NCBI RefSeq assembly: GCF_000235505.1
Contig: NZ_JH379030.1
Coordinates: forward strand, 202,609-266,608
DNA length: 64,000 nt
Source: Hungatella hathewayi WAL-18680
Lineage (GTDB): Bacteria > Bacillota > Clostridia > Lachnospirales > Lachnospiraceae
Reading direction: 5' to 3'
The position numbers and the translations under genes are program-made. This document shows, piece by piece, positions 54,220-63,148 of the stretch; positions within the stretch are counted from its first letter, which is position 1; each line of letters begins with the position of its first letter. The notes beneath the pieces are model-generated. The model was not told the DNA's origin and did not search any database. It saw only the letters and a program-made list of their open reading frames with translations.

Positions 54220-55230
54220 TTATCTCCCCGCCGCCACAATCTCATCAATAATATCCACATAATCCGCGCAGAACTTCCCATACATCGGCGTCACCGCCTC
54301 CTGGAACTTCTCCTTCTCCTCCGGCGGCAGCTCAATCACCTCACAGCCAGCGGCGCGGACCTTGTCCTCGGAGGTCTTCTCCCGCTCCGCCCACAGCTCC
54401 CGCTCATACCGGGCGGACTCCTGGGCACAGCTTCGGATGATAGCCTGGTCCTCCTCCGACAGTTTCTTCCAGGTGGAACCGGCCACAATCTGCAGCTCCG
54501 GCACCCGGGTGTGTTCATCCAGCGTAAAGTACCTGGCCACCTCATAATGGCTGGCCGACTCATAGGACGGCCAGTTGTTCTCCGCCCCGTCAATAGCCCC
54601 CGTCTGAAGCTCCGAGTACACCTCACTGTACACCGACGCCGTGGGGTAAGCCCCGAGCGCCCGCACCATCTCCATCATCAGCTCCGACTCCTGGACACGA
54701 ATCGTCATTCCCTTCATGTCCTCCAGCGTCCGTATTGGTTTTGCAGTGCTGTAAAAATTACGCGCCCCAGCGTCATACCAGGACAACGCCACCAAATCCA
54801 GCTCGCTGACCGAATCCAGGAAATCGTCTCCAATCTCCCCCTCCAGCACCTTCCACATATGGTCGGCACCGGTATAGAGATAGGGCAGCTGAAGCACATT
54901 CAGCTTCGGTATCGCATCCCCCATGGTGCTTAATGACACCCTGGCGAAATCAACCCCGCCAAACTGCATCTGCTCCACCACATTTCTCTCGTCCCCCAGA
55001 ATTCCGTCCGCATTAATCTGTATCTCAATTCTTCCGCCGGTCCGCTCCTTCACCAGCTCCGCAAACCGATACGCCCCCTGGGTGGTGGGATAATCCTCCG
55101 CCTGGTTTTCCGCATAGGTAAACACAAACTCCGGAGCAGCGCCGTCAGCCGCCTTCTTTCCCGGACTGCCGCATGCAGTCATTAAAACCGCCGCCATACA
55201 CAGCAGCAGATATCTTCGTCTTTTTCTCAC
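54220..55230 (-). CDS. TRAP transporter substrate-binding lipoprotein DctP, second copy
   Basis: Binding protein of 336 residues with lipobox MTAC (Cys20). The DctP domain contains QIVEQMQFGG-like ERNVVEQMQFGGVDFARVSL, MKGMTIRVQESELMMEMVRA and YSELQTGAIDGAENNWPSY, where the conserved Arg in the MKGMTIRVQ segment normally binds the substrate carboxylate. It is the last gene of the TRAP operon, about 110 bases after dctM. The first binding protein of the operon (57255) is only distantly similar, so the transporter may serve two ligands. Confidence 0.92.
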   Translation of the reverse strand: MRKRRRYLLLCMAAVLMTACGSPGKKAADGAAPEFVFTYAENQAEDYPTTQGAYRFAELVKERTGGRIEIQINADGILGDERNVVEQMQFGGVDFARVSLSTMGDAIPKLNVLQLPYLYTGADHMWKVLEGEIGDDFLDSVSELDLVALSWYDAGARNFYSTAKPIRTLEDMKGMTIRVQESELMMEMVRALGAYPTASVYSEVYSELQTGAIDGAENNWPSYESASHYEVARYFTLDEHTRVPELQIVAGSTWKKLSEEDQAIIRSCAQESARYERELWAEREKTSEDKVRAAGCEVIELPPEEKEKFQEAVTPMYGKFCADYVDIIDEIVAAGR

Positions 55231-55340
55231 GGCCCGTCCTTTCTCTCAAAAACAACCGGGGCCGCCTCCGGCAGCCAGTCAGACCGCCGGCAGCACCCCC
55301 GGTATCATTTGTTATCAAACTCAAATACTCATATTCACCC

Positions 55341-56633
55341 TTAACCCAGCATCTGCGGCAGCCACATACTGATAGCCGGCACAAACGTAATCAAAAGCAA
55401 CGTCACAATCATACACAGGTAGAACGGCAGCGTCGCCTTCACCACCCGTTCCATGGACACCTTCGAGACCGCCGAACCGATAAACAATACCGCTCCAACC
55501 GGAGGTGTCAACAGACCGATACCACAGTTTAAGATTACCATGATACCAAACTGAATCGGGTCAATACCGATGGAAGTTGCAATTGGAAGCAGGATAGGTG
55601 TCGCAATCAGAATGATTGGAGCCATATCCATGATACATCCAAGTACCAGCAGAATCAGGTTCAACAGCAGCGCCAGAATAATCGGGTTGTCCGTGATACT
55701 GGTAATTGCGCCAGCCGCCAGCTCCGGCACGTGAAGACGTGTCAGACAGAAGCCGAAGATATTGGAGGTTGCAATCAGAATTAACACGATGGACAGTGTA
55801 TCCACACAATCACCAAGAACTCTCCATACGCCCTTCCAGTCAAGTCCCCTATAGATAAACACGCTGACAATCAAGCTGTAAATAACAGCGATAGCCGCGG
55901 ACTCCGTAGCCGTAAACACACCGCCTACAACGCCGAACACAACAATCAACACTGCCGCAAGCGCCCAGATCGACACGCTCATCTGTTTCACAAGATTCAT
56001 GATGCTGAACTTCTCGCCCTTTGGATAATTGCGTTTCACGGAAATGATGTAGGAACCAATCATCAGGCTGGCCGCCAGCAGCGCGCCCGGAAGGTAACCT
56101 GCCAGGAACAAACTTCCCACGGAAATGCCACCTGCCGTAGTTGCATAGATAACCATATTATGGCTTGGCGGAACAAGAAGTCCCTCACAGGAGGAAGTGA
56201 TTGTAACCGCCGTTGAAAAGTCATCGTCATAACCCTGGTCCACCATCATAGGAATCAGGATGGAACCAAGAGAAGCCGTATCAGCGGCCGCCGAACCGGA
56301 AATACCGCCAAAGAAATAGGAAGCCACGATGTTAACCATCGCCATGCCGCCCCGCATCCACCCCACACAGGAGTTGGCCAGCGCTATCAGCTTCTCGGAA
56401 ATGCCTCCGGAGCCCATCAGACAGCCCATGGTGATAAAGAACGGCACCGCCATCAAACTGAAGGAGCTGATACCCTTTACCATCTGCTGGCAGATCGTCG
56501 TCAGTGGAAGTCCCTGTGACAGCAGACACAAAACGGAAGAAAGAGCTACTGCATATGCAATTGGAAACCGCAGGAATACCATAATAAAAAAGCTGGCAAG
56601 TAATATTGTAATTGCTAATGTATCTCCACTCAT
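55341..56633 (-). CDS. TRAP transporter large permease DctM
   Basis: Integral membrane subunit of 430 residues with about 12 helices, coupling substrate uptake to Na+ entry. Family features are FFGGISGSAAADTASLGSIL, YDDDFSTAVTITSSCEGLL with PPSHNMVIYATTAGG, and GLLTPPVGAVLFIGSAVSK. It starts 3 bases after the dctQ stop, as in most TRAP operons. Confidence 0.96.
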   Translation of the reverse strand: MSGDTLAITILLASFFIMVFLRFPIAYAVALSSVLCLLSQGLPLTTICQQMVKGISSFSLMAVPFFITMGCLMGSGGISEKLIALANSCVGWMRGGMAMVNIVASYFFGGISGSAAADTASLGSILIPMMVDQGYDDDFSTAVTITSSCEGLLVPPSHNMVIYATTAGGISVGSLFLAGYLPGALLAASLMIGSYIISVKRNYPKGEKFSIMNLVKQMSVSIWALAAVLIVVFGVVGGVFTATESAAIAVIYSLIVSVFIYRGLDWKGVWRVLGDCVDTLSIVLILIATSNIFGFCLTRLHVPELAAGAITSITDNPIILALLLNLILLVLGCIMDMAPIILIATPILLPIATSIGIDPIQFGIMVILNCGIGLLTPPVGAVLFIGSAVSKVSMERVVKATLPFYLCMIVTLLLITFVPAISMWLPQMLG

Positions 56634-56636
56634 GCG

Positions 56637-57158
56637 TTATGCCTCCTCCTTTACAAAGAAACTTTTGATATGATTATATAAGGCTTCCAGCTCAAAGATC
56701 AGCATAGCCACGCCGGCCAGTGGAACCGGGAAGTACATCCAGAATCTGGACACATTCGGCATGCTGACATAGGTCCCCTTGGAGCCGATTCCGGTCGCAT
56801 ATTTCCAGCCCACCGTAATCATAATCACGGACAGAATCAAAACCGCAAGGTCCGCCAGAATATCGAGTGACTTTACCAGTCCTTTTGGCAGGTAACCGTC
56901 CAGAGCCGTCATACGAATATGGGCGCCTCTCCTGATGGCAAGCGCGGCCGAAAGAACAGCCATATAAGACATACATGTCAGCACCACTTCCTCGCTCCAT
57001 GCTGGGTCCGGAATAAACGGTATGTAACGCCCAGCAACTGCCATAGTGGTAATCAGAATATCCACGATCAGAAGTATCTTACATATGAACATAACAAACC
57101 TGTAAGTCACGTCATACGCAGGTTTAATCTTATCGATAGTTTTAAAAATCCCCGGCAT
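56637..57158 (-). CDS. TRAP transporter small permease DctQ
   Basis: Membrane protein of 173 residues with four helices (ILLIVDILITTMAVAGRYI, VVLTCMSYMAVLSAALAIRR, DILADLAVLILSVIMITVGW, and a last helix near residue 140). The segment WSEEVVLTCMSYMAVLSAAL is a DctQ signature. ATG at 57156-57158 has AAGGAGG upstream; a longer frame has no ribosome site. It lies between the first dctP and dctM. Confidence 0.93.
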   Translation of the reverse strand: MPGIFKTIDKIKPAYDVTYRFVMFICKILLIVDILITTMAVAGRYIPFIPDPAWSEEVVLTCMSYMAVLSAALAIRRGAHIRMTALDGYLPKGLVKSLDILADLAVLILSVIMITVGWKYATGIGSKGTYVSMPNVSRFWMYFPVPLAGVAMLIFELEALYNHIKSFFVKEEA

Positions 57159-57254
57159 ACTACTCCCTCCTTGTGATAACACAACACTTGAACTTTTGTG
57201 TTAAAAAGGCACAGGGGCCTTGATTCCCCTGTGCCCGTCTTTCATTACCTGTGA

Positions 57255-58358
57255 TTACTGTAAATCCAGAATCTGCTGATACAGTTCTTTATTCTTAGCG
57301 GTAGAGGACTCGATGATATCCTTACAAGCCTCCTGCCATGGTTTGATGTCAGTAACCTCAACAACGTTACATCCCTCATCCTTTAACTGCTGAAGAACTT
57401 CATTCTCAGCGTCCTCAGAAATCTTTCTGTTGAAATCGGAAGCATACTTGCCAGCCTCAACAATGATATCCTGCTGTGCCGGTGTCAGCTTATCCCAAGC
57501 CTCATCTGTGATGATAACCTGGATTGCGCCCAGTGTATGTCCATCCAGAATCAGGTTGTTGGCAACCTCTGGGAATGCGTTGGACTTGTAGTTTGCGATT
57601 GGCTGCTCTGCACCATCTACAACACCGGTCTGCAATGCGGAGTATAACTCACCGAAGGAAACAACTGTCGGAGAAGCGCCAAGGCCTTCAACCATACCGT
57701 TCATAATCGGGTCGTTAGACACACGAAGTTTCATTCCCTTTAAATCTTCAATACCGTTAACCGGGTTCTTTGTGAAGAAATGACGGAAGCCCTCTTCTCC
57801 ATAGAACAGACCTCTCACACCGCTGCCATTCTCGTGCGGTTCAAGCAGGAATTCCGGCGCCAAATCAGAGTTAGCAAAATTCCAGAAATGGTCACGGCTT
57901 ACAAATGTAAACGGTACGGAAAGGAGACTGGATTTCTCTCCGCCGTAGCTTGTCAGAGCGAATGCGGAGATACGGGACATATCAATAGTTCCGCCGCCGC
58001 CAAGCATAGTATCAAGTACGTCGTTCTCAGAACCGAGAACACCACTTGCCTGAATATCAATCTTCATCTTACCGCCGGACAGTTCCTCTACTTTCTCCTT
58101 GAAAGCAGTACCTGTCTGGCCAACGATGGTATCTAACGGGTTAACCTCTGCGTATACTAAAGTTACCTCTGGCATGTCAGCCGTATCAGCTGCCGCTGCC
58201 GCCGTGGTATCCTCTGCCTTGCTCTCACCTGCTGCTGCCGCTGTGGTTGTCTCAGCCGGAGCTGCCGTGGTTGCATCTGTCTTCGCATTGCCGCAGCCAG
58301 CTAAAGAAGCCGCTACCATTGCCATGCACAGGGTTGTACTAAGAAATCTTTTTTTCAT
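57255..58358 (-). CDS. TRAP transporter substrate-binding lipoprotein DctP, first copy
   Basis: Binding protein of 367 residues. The signal peptide ends LAGC and is followed by an Ala/Thr-rich tether of about 45 residues. The domain shows ASGVLGSENDVLDTMLGGGG, MKLRVSNDPIMNGMVEGLGA (with the carboxylate-binding Arg) and YSALQTGVVDGAEQPIANY. GAGGAGG precedes ATG 58356-58358. First gene of the TRAP operon, directly after the YesMN regulator pair, which is expected to control it. Ligands of DctP proteins include dicarboxylates, sialic acid and sugar acids. Confidence 0.94.
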   Translation of the reverse strand: MKKRFLSTTLCMAMVAASLAGCGNAKTDATTAAPAETTTAAAAGESKAEDTTAAAAADTADMPEVTLVYAEVNPLDTIVGQTGTAFKEKVEELSGGKMKIDIQASGVLGSENDVLDTMLGGGGTIDMSRISAFALTSYGGEKSSLLSVPFTFVSRDHFWNFANSDLAPEFLLEPHENGSGVRGLFYGEEGFRHFFTKNPVNGIEDLKGMKLRVSNDPIMNGMVEGLGASPTVVSFGELYSALQTGVVDGAEQPIANYKSNAFPEVANNLILDGHTLGAIQVIITDEAWDKLTPAQQDIIVEAGKYASDFNRKISEDAENEVLQQLKDEGCNVVEVTDIKPWQEACKDIIESSTAKNKELYQQILDLQ

Positions 58359-58431
58359 GAATCTTTTCCTCCTCTTAACACATTTTTTACGCTTCTGCAT
58401 TAAATTTTAACGCTTTCTTCACGTTAATTTT

Positions 58432-58437
58432 ATTATA
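58432..58437 (-). promoter_or_regulatory. Likely -10 of the TRAP operon
   Basis: TATAAT on the minus strand, 74 bases before the dctP start. No good -35 is visible at the proper distance, as expected for a promoter that needs an activator. The AraC-type response regulator encoded just upstream is the natural candidate. Confidence 0.45.
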
Positions 58438-58550
58438 AGAGATAAACCGGATTCTGGATACGGTAAATTTTTGTGAATCATAGTATAATTTTAACCTATC
58501 CGGCATTCTTATTTATGCATTTCATACAAACGGTGTTAAAAAGATAACAA

Positions 58551-59390
58551 TCAGCCTTTCTGAAATATATCCAGCCGGTATTCCGTCGGGCTCTGGCCCG
58601 TAATCCGCTTAAATACCTTCGCAAAATAGTTGGAATCGGAATAGCCCACCGCCTTGCCGATCTCCTTCACGTTCACCGTGGGCTCCGCCAGCATTTTCTT
58701 GGCCTCCTCCACCCGGTATTCCGTCAGATAGGAGGTAAAATTCCGGTTGAAGCACTGCTTAAACAGCTTACAGAAATAGGCCTCCGAGTAATTCATCATC
58801 CGCGCCACGTCCTGCATAGACAAATCATACATATAATTCTCCCGGATATACTGGGTGATCATCTCCGCTACCTTGGACAGCCGCACATTGCCGGCCTCCT
58901 CCGGCTCTTCCTCCGAAGTGATATCCTCCGAATCCCCGGCGTCCCCGCGTTCCACGCCGATGCCGTCAGACCCGCCAGCCTGCTCCTGTTTAAACGCCTC
59001 CTTTTCTCTCTCCCGCTCTCCGGCCAGCCGCATGGCTTCCTCCACAACCAGGATCAGTTCCTCGTCATTATAAGGTTTTAACAGATAATCCAGGGCACGC
59101 ACGGTGATAGCCTTCTTGGCGTAGGCGAACTCATCAAAAGCCGTCAGGAAGATGATACAGCAGTCCTTGTCCGTCTCCCGGATTTTCTCCGCCGCCCCGA
59201 TTCCGTTAATTCCCGGCATCTCAATATCCAGGATGGCAATCTGAATCTTCTCCTCCTCGTAGATGCGCAGGGCTTCCCTGCCATTTTCCGCCTGGAAAAT
59301 CTCGCACTGCTCCCCTAAATTCTCCTTCAGTGTCTTATATAACACCGCTCTCTCTATCATCTCATCATCGGCTATCAGCAGACGGTACAT
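58551..59390 (-). CDS. YesN-type response regulator (REC plus AraC)
   Basis: Two-component regulator of 279 residues. The receiver domain has the acidic pair in LLIADDEMIERAVLYKTL, the phospho-acceptor Asp in IAILDIEMPGINGI (about residue 56), and Lys in LLKPYNDEELI. After an acidic linker (about 140-175) come two AraC helix-turn-helix motifs (LSMQDVARMMNYSEAYFCKLF and VKEIGKAVGYSDSNYFAKVF). It ends with the AraC consensus TGQSPTEYR. The start is 2 bases after the sensor kinase gene, so the pair is cotranscribed. It probably activates the downstream TRAP operon. Confidence 0.95.
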   Translation of the reverse strand: MYRLLIADDEMIERAVLYKTLKENLGEQCEIFQAENGREALRIYEEEKIQIAILDIEMPGINGIGAAEKIRETDKDCCIIFLTAFDEFAYAKKAITVRALDYLLKPYNDEELILVVEEAMRLAGEREREKEAFKQEQAGGSDGIGVERGDAGDSEDITSEEEPEEAGNVRLSKVAEMITQYIRENYMYDLSMQDVARMMNYSEAYFCKLFKQCFNRNFTSYLTEYRVEEAKKMLAEPTVNVKEIGKAVGYSDSNYFAKVFKRITGQSPTEYRLDIFQKG

Positions 59391-59392
59391 GC

Positions 59393-60910
59393 CTATTCCT
59401 CCTTTTTATCCCAGACCTGCTCGGCCTGTCTATCCTGGGGGATTACCATCTGAACCACGGTTCCCCTGTCTTTCTTACTGTATATCCTCAAATCTCCGCC
59501 CTCCGGATACATGATGTGAATCCTCTGGTAAATGTTGCCCACACCGATTCCCACCCGGGCCGTCCGCTTGCCATTCAGCGCCCCAAGCAGCTCCTCAAGG
59601 CTCTTTTCATCCATGCCGACTCCCGTATCCGCAACGGATATGGTGACATTTTCCCCATCCTGCCACACCCGCAGGCAGATAAGTCCTCCCTGCTCCTTCT
59701 TCGACAGACCGTGGATGATGGCATTTTCCACCACCGGCTGAAGGGTGAAGGCCGGAATCATCACCTCGTCCTCATCCACCTTCAACATGGCTTTAAACTG
59801 GATCCGGCTTCCAAACCGCATCTGCTGGATATAGAGATAGTCCTTTACCACCTTCATCTCCTGGGACAGCGGCACGACCTGCTCCGAGGTCTTCAGATTA
59901 TACCGGAACAGATTGCTCATGCTGGATATCATCCGCTCCGTGGTGGCCGCTTCCTCCAGCTTTGCTGTGCAGGCAATCATATTTAACGTGTTAAACAGAA
60001 AATGAGGATTAATCTGGCTCTTTAACAGCTCCATCCTGGTGGCGTCCAGACGTTTCTCCATCTCCATCTTCTCCAGCTCCTCCTGATGAAGCAGCTGTGC
60101 CATCTCGTTATTCTTCTTTAACGTATTGATATAACCCTCCGTGGAGTGCTTCATCTTGTTGAAGGCCCTCACAAGCTCGCCCACCTCGTCTTTATTCGGT
60201 GTGACCATGTCCGGCTCGCTGAAATCATTTTTCCCAATCTTCCTGGAGCTGCGGGCCAGCTGAATCAGCGGGTTGATCAAGGTGTTGGACAGCAGCCTCG
60301 TGATGCAGATGGCCACCACCATCATGACAATGGAGAATACCAAGATCAGGTAGGGCATATTGTAAAACACGGATACCTTGTCCTGGTAGCTGGCATTTCC
60401 CTCCTTTAAGGTCACCTGTACCAGACGCCTGATATACGTCTGGATGTAGGACTGCATATTATAGATTTTATAGAGACTCGGAATAAAATTTTCATCTGAC
60501 GAGCTCATCTCCAGAAGCCGGTCCCTGGCATCGCGGTAATTCTCATAGCCGTTTTTCACATTCCAGGTTCTGGCGTACCGCTCCTGGCCGATTTCCCCGT
60601 AGTCAAAGGGCAGGGAGCGCAGGCACCGCTCACTTCTGACACAGGCCAGCACATACTCTTCCCGGTTCTCCGAGGTCCGCTCTCTCACATAGGTCTCAAA
60701 CGCCTTGATCTCCAGTTCCATGGCCTCCTGAAAATCATGGCACCGGGAGTTGTCATCCAGTATCACGTTAAAGCTGCCCAGGGCAAAATTCATGACATAG
60801 ATATTAAAGGCCACGGACAATCCCATAACCAGAATCACCATAACGGTGTAAGAGCCAAGTTTTTTCTTCAGCGACACGGACAGCCAGATATTCTTTATGT
60901 ACTGAAACAT
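59393..60910 (-). CDS. YesM-type sensor histidine kinase
   Basis: Membrane kinase of 505 residues: helix 1 (TVMVILVMGLSVAFNIYVMN), an extracellular sensor of about 150 residues, helix 2 (YLILVFSIVMMVVAICITRL), a HAMP region, then His_kinase with the phospho-acceptor in QINPHFLFNTLNMIAC and an ATPase domain (PAFTLQPVVENAIIHGL, ISVADTGVGMDEKSL, GIGVGNIYQRI). It senses an unknown extracellular signal and phosphorylates the YesN-type partner. The extracellular part is short for a ligand-binding Cache domain. Confidence 0.95.
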   Translation of the reverse strand: MFQYIKNIWLSVSLKKKLGSYTVMVILVMGLSVAFNIYVMNFALGSFNVILDDNSRCHDFQEAMELEIKAFETYVRERTSENREEYVLACVRSERCLRSLPFDYGEIGQERYARTWNVKNGYENYRDARDRLLEMSSSDENFIPSLYKIYNMQSYIQTYIRRLVQVTLKEGNASYQDKVSVFYNMPYLILVFSIVMMVVAICITRLLSNTLINPLIQLARSSRKIGKNDFSEPDMVTPNKDEVGELVRAFNKMKHSTEGYINTLKKNNEMAQLLHQEELEKMEMEKRLDATRMELLKSQINPHFLFNTLNMIACTAKLEEAATTERMISSMSNLFRYNLKTSEQVVPLSQEMKVVKDYLYIQQMRFGSRIQFKAMLKVDEDEVMIPAFTLQPVVENAIIHGLSKKEQGGLICLRVWQDGENVTISVADTGVGMDEKSLEELLGALNGKRTARVGIGVGNIYQRIHIMYPEGGDLRIYSKKDRGTVVQMVIPQDRQAEQVWDKKEE

Positions 60911-60919
60911 ATCTGCTCC

Positions 60920-61687
60920 TTATTTCTGTGCGAACACAAAATTTGCTAAATAAAACAGCAGGAAGGTGTGGGCCGGATAGAACACATAAAAGAAATACTT
61001 AAGCCCCGGTCCCTTCTTGTTGTTGTAGGAGAGCATAAACGGCAGCGCCAGCGCCATCATCCACTGAATGGACGGCGGCTCCACCATCATCTCGAAACTG
61101 AACTGGCCGATACAAAACAGCAGATACACGACGGCCAGCCAGTCCTTCTTCTCCCTCAGAAAGTACATGAGCACACCCAGGACGATGAACTCCATCCCAT
61201 ACTCATTCAGATAAAGATTGGGGATAATGCCCGTCCGCACATCACCGCTGACATAGCGCAGCGCCGGCACAAAATTCGGCGCCATATAATACAGAATCTG
61301 AAGCGCAAACAGGCCTCCCAGCGCCAGCAGCCCCTTCTTCTTGTCCTTCAGAAACAGCTCGATGATGCTGATAATCACTCCCACCAGGAACATGCTGGCG
61401 AAAATATTGTGGAACCCGTAGCCGAATCCGTCCGTCGGGAAAAAGTGGTCCACCGCCAGGGCGAATCCCGTCATAAACAGGCTCATCAGATACATCCGAA
61501 TCAGATAAACCTTTCTGTTTCTCGTATAATGATATCCCCAGACCATACAGAATAAAAACAGCGGGTAAGAGATTCTCCCTATCCACCGAAACCAGATAGG
61601 CGCTCCCGGAAAATAAAGACCGATATGGTCTATGAACATAAAAATAACCGCCAGCATTTTGAGGGCAAATGTACTCATATCAAACAT
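60920..61687 (-). CDS. TraX family membrane protein
   Basis: Hydrophobic protein of about 255 residues with eight or so helices. MLAVIFMFIDHIGLYFPG, WIGRISYPLFLFCMVWGYHYT and FFYVFYPAHTFLLFYLANFV are typical of TraX, named after the F-pilin acetyltransferase; in Firmicutes these are chromosomal and their substrate is unknown. The start is taken at ATG 61687 (a TTG two codons earlier is possible). It ends 9 bases before the kinase gene and may be cotranscribed with it. Confidence 0.88.
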   Translation of the reverse strand: MFDMSTFALKMLAVIFMFIDHIGLYFPGAPIWFRWIGRISYPLFLFCMVWGYHYTRNRKVYLIRMYLMSLFMTGFALAVDHFFPTDGFGYGFHNIFASMFLVGVIISIIELFLKDKKKGLLALGGLFALQILYYMAPNFVPALRYVSGDVRTGIIPNLYLNEYGMEFIVLGVLMYFLREKKDWLAVVYLLFCIGQFSFEMMVEPPSIQWMMALALPFMLSYNNKKGPGLKYFFYVFYPAHTFLLFYLANFVFAQK

Positions 61688-61780
61688 TCTCAACTTTCTT
61701 TTCTTCTATTCTATTTCTTTTTCCACAATAACGCAAGGATTTCATGGGTTCATCCACATTCTTCCTGATTTTTTACCCAA

Positions 61781-61812
61781 AAAGAACCCGGCTCCATCAA
61801 CCGGAACCGGGT
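61781..61812 (-). terminator. Terminator after glyA
   Basis: On the minus strand ACCCGGTTCCGG and GGAGCCGGGT form a stem with a short loop, followed by TCTTTTT, 23 bases after the glyA stop. Confidence 0.75.
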
Positions 61813-61834
61813 CCCCATATACAAGCTGCGTATC

Positions 61835-63082
61835 CTACTGGTAAATCGGATACTTATCACAAATCTTTGTCACCTCGCTGCGGATGTAATCGGCTTTCGC
61901 CTCGAAATCCGTTGCCGCCAGCCAGATGCACTCCGCGATTTTCTCCATGTCCTCTTCCTTTAAGCCGCGGGAAGTGATGGCCGGAGTTCCCACACGGACG
62001 CCGGAGGTCACAAACGGGCTTCTCGGATCGTTTGGCACCGTGTTCTTGTTCAGTGTGATATAAACCTCGTCACAGCGGTTCTGAAGCTCCTTGCCGGACA
62101 CATCCATGCCCCGCAGGTCAATCAGCATCAGATGGTTGTCAGTGCCGTCGGTGAGCAGCTTGAAGCCCTGCTTTTTCAGCGCCTCCGCAAGAGCCTTGGC
62201 GTTCTTCACTACCTGCTCCTGGTAGGTCTTGAATTCCGGCTTCAATGCCTCCCCGAAGCAGACAGCCTTGCCGGCAATCACATGCTCCAGCGGACCGCCC
62301 TGGGTTCCCGGGAAGATTGCTTTATTGAAGTTAAATTTGTCAGCAGCCTCCTGGTTGGCCAGAATCATACCGCCTCTTGGCCCCCGCAGGGTCTTGTGGG
62401 TGGTGGTTGTCACCACATGGGCATAGGGAATGGGGCTTGGGTGCTGGCCTGCTGCCACCAGACCCGCAATATGGGCCATATCCACCATCAGGTAAGCGCC
62501 CACCTTGTCCGCCACCTCACGGAAGCGTTTGAAATCAATCTCCCTGGCGTAAGCGCTGGCCCCGGCAATAATCAGCTTCGGTTTGGATTCCACAGCGATT
62601 CGCTCCAGCTCGTCATAGTCAATATATCCTTCGTCATTTACCCCGTAAGGAACGATATTAAAATACAGTCCGGAGAAGTTCACAGGGCTTCCATGGGTCA
62701 GATGGCCGCCATGGTCAAGGTTCATGCCCATCACCGTGTCGCCCGGCTTTAACATGGCTACAAACACCGCCATATTGGCCTGTGCGCCGGAATGGGGCTG
62801 CACATTGGCGTAATCACAGCCAAACAGTTCTTTGGCGCGGTTGATGGCCAGTGTCTCCACCACATCCACACACTCACAGCCACCGTAGTAACGTTTGCCT
62901 GAATACCCTTCCGCATACTTGTTGGTCAGCACGGTGCCCATCGCCATCATAACCGGCTCCGATACAATATTCTCGGAGGCAATCAGCTCCAGATTCCGTC
63001 TCTGTCTCGCGCACTCCGCCTCAATGGCCCCGCCCACTTCCTTGTCATAGCTGGTGATAAATTTCATTACTTCATTAACCAT
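61835..63082 (-). CDS. glyA: Serine hydroxymethyltransferase
   Basis: PLP enzyme that converts serine and tetrahydrofolate to glycine and methylene-tetrahydrofolate, the main source of one-carbon units. All 415 residues fit the bacterial form: [36 protein letters not shown], the PLP Lys in [16 protein letters not shown] and [11 protein letters not shown]. It is monocistronic; the leader (63083-63148) is too short for a visible riboswitch. Confidence 0.98.
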   Translation of the reverse strand: MVNEVMKFITSYDKEVGGAIEAECARQRRNLELIASENIVSEPVMMAMGTVLTNKYAEGYSGKRYYGGCECVDVVETLAINRAKELFGCDYANVQPHSGAQANMAVFVAMLKPGDTVMGMNLDHGGHLTHGSPVNFSGLYFNIVPYGVNDEGYIDYDELERIAVESKPKLIIAGASAYAREIDFKRFREVADKVGAYLMVDMAHIAGLVAAGQHPSPIPYAHVVTTTTHKTLRGPRGGMILANQEAADKFNFNKAIFPGTQGGPLEHVIAGKAVCFGEALKPEFKTYQEQVVKNAKALAEALKKQGFKLLTDGTDNHLMLIDLRGMDVSGKELQNRCDEVYITLNKNTVPNDPRSPFVTSGVRVGTPAITSRGLKEEDMEKIAECIWLAATDFEAKADYIRSEVTKICDKYPIYQ

Positions 63083-63148
63083 GATTTCGCTCCTTCTTCC
63101 CTGTATTGTTTTTGGTGATTATAGAACATCTTGAACATGAGTGTCAAG

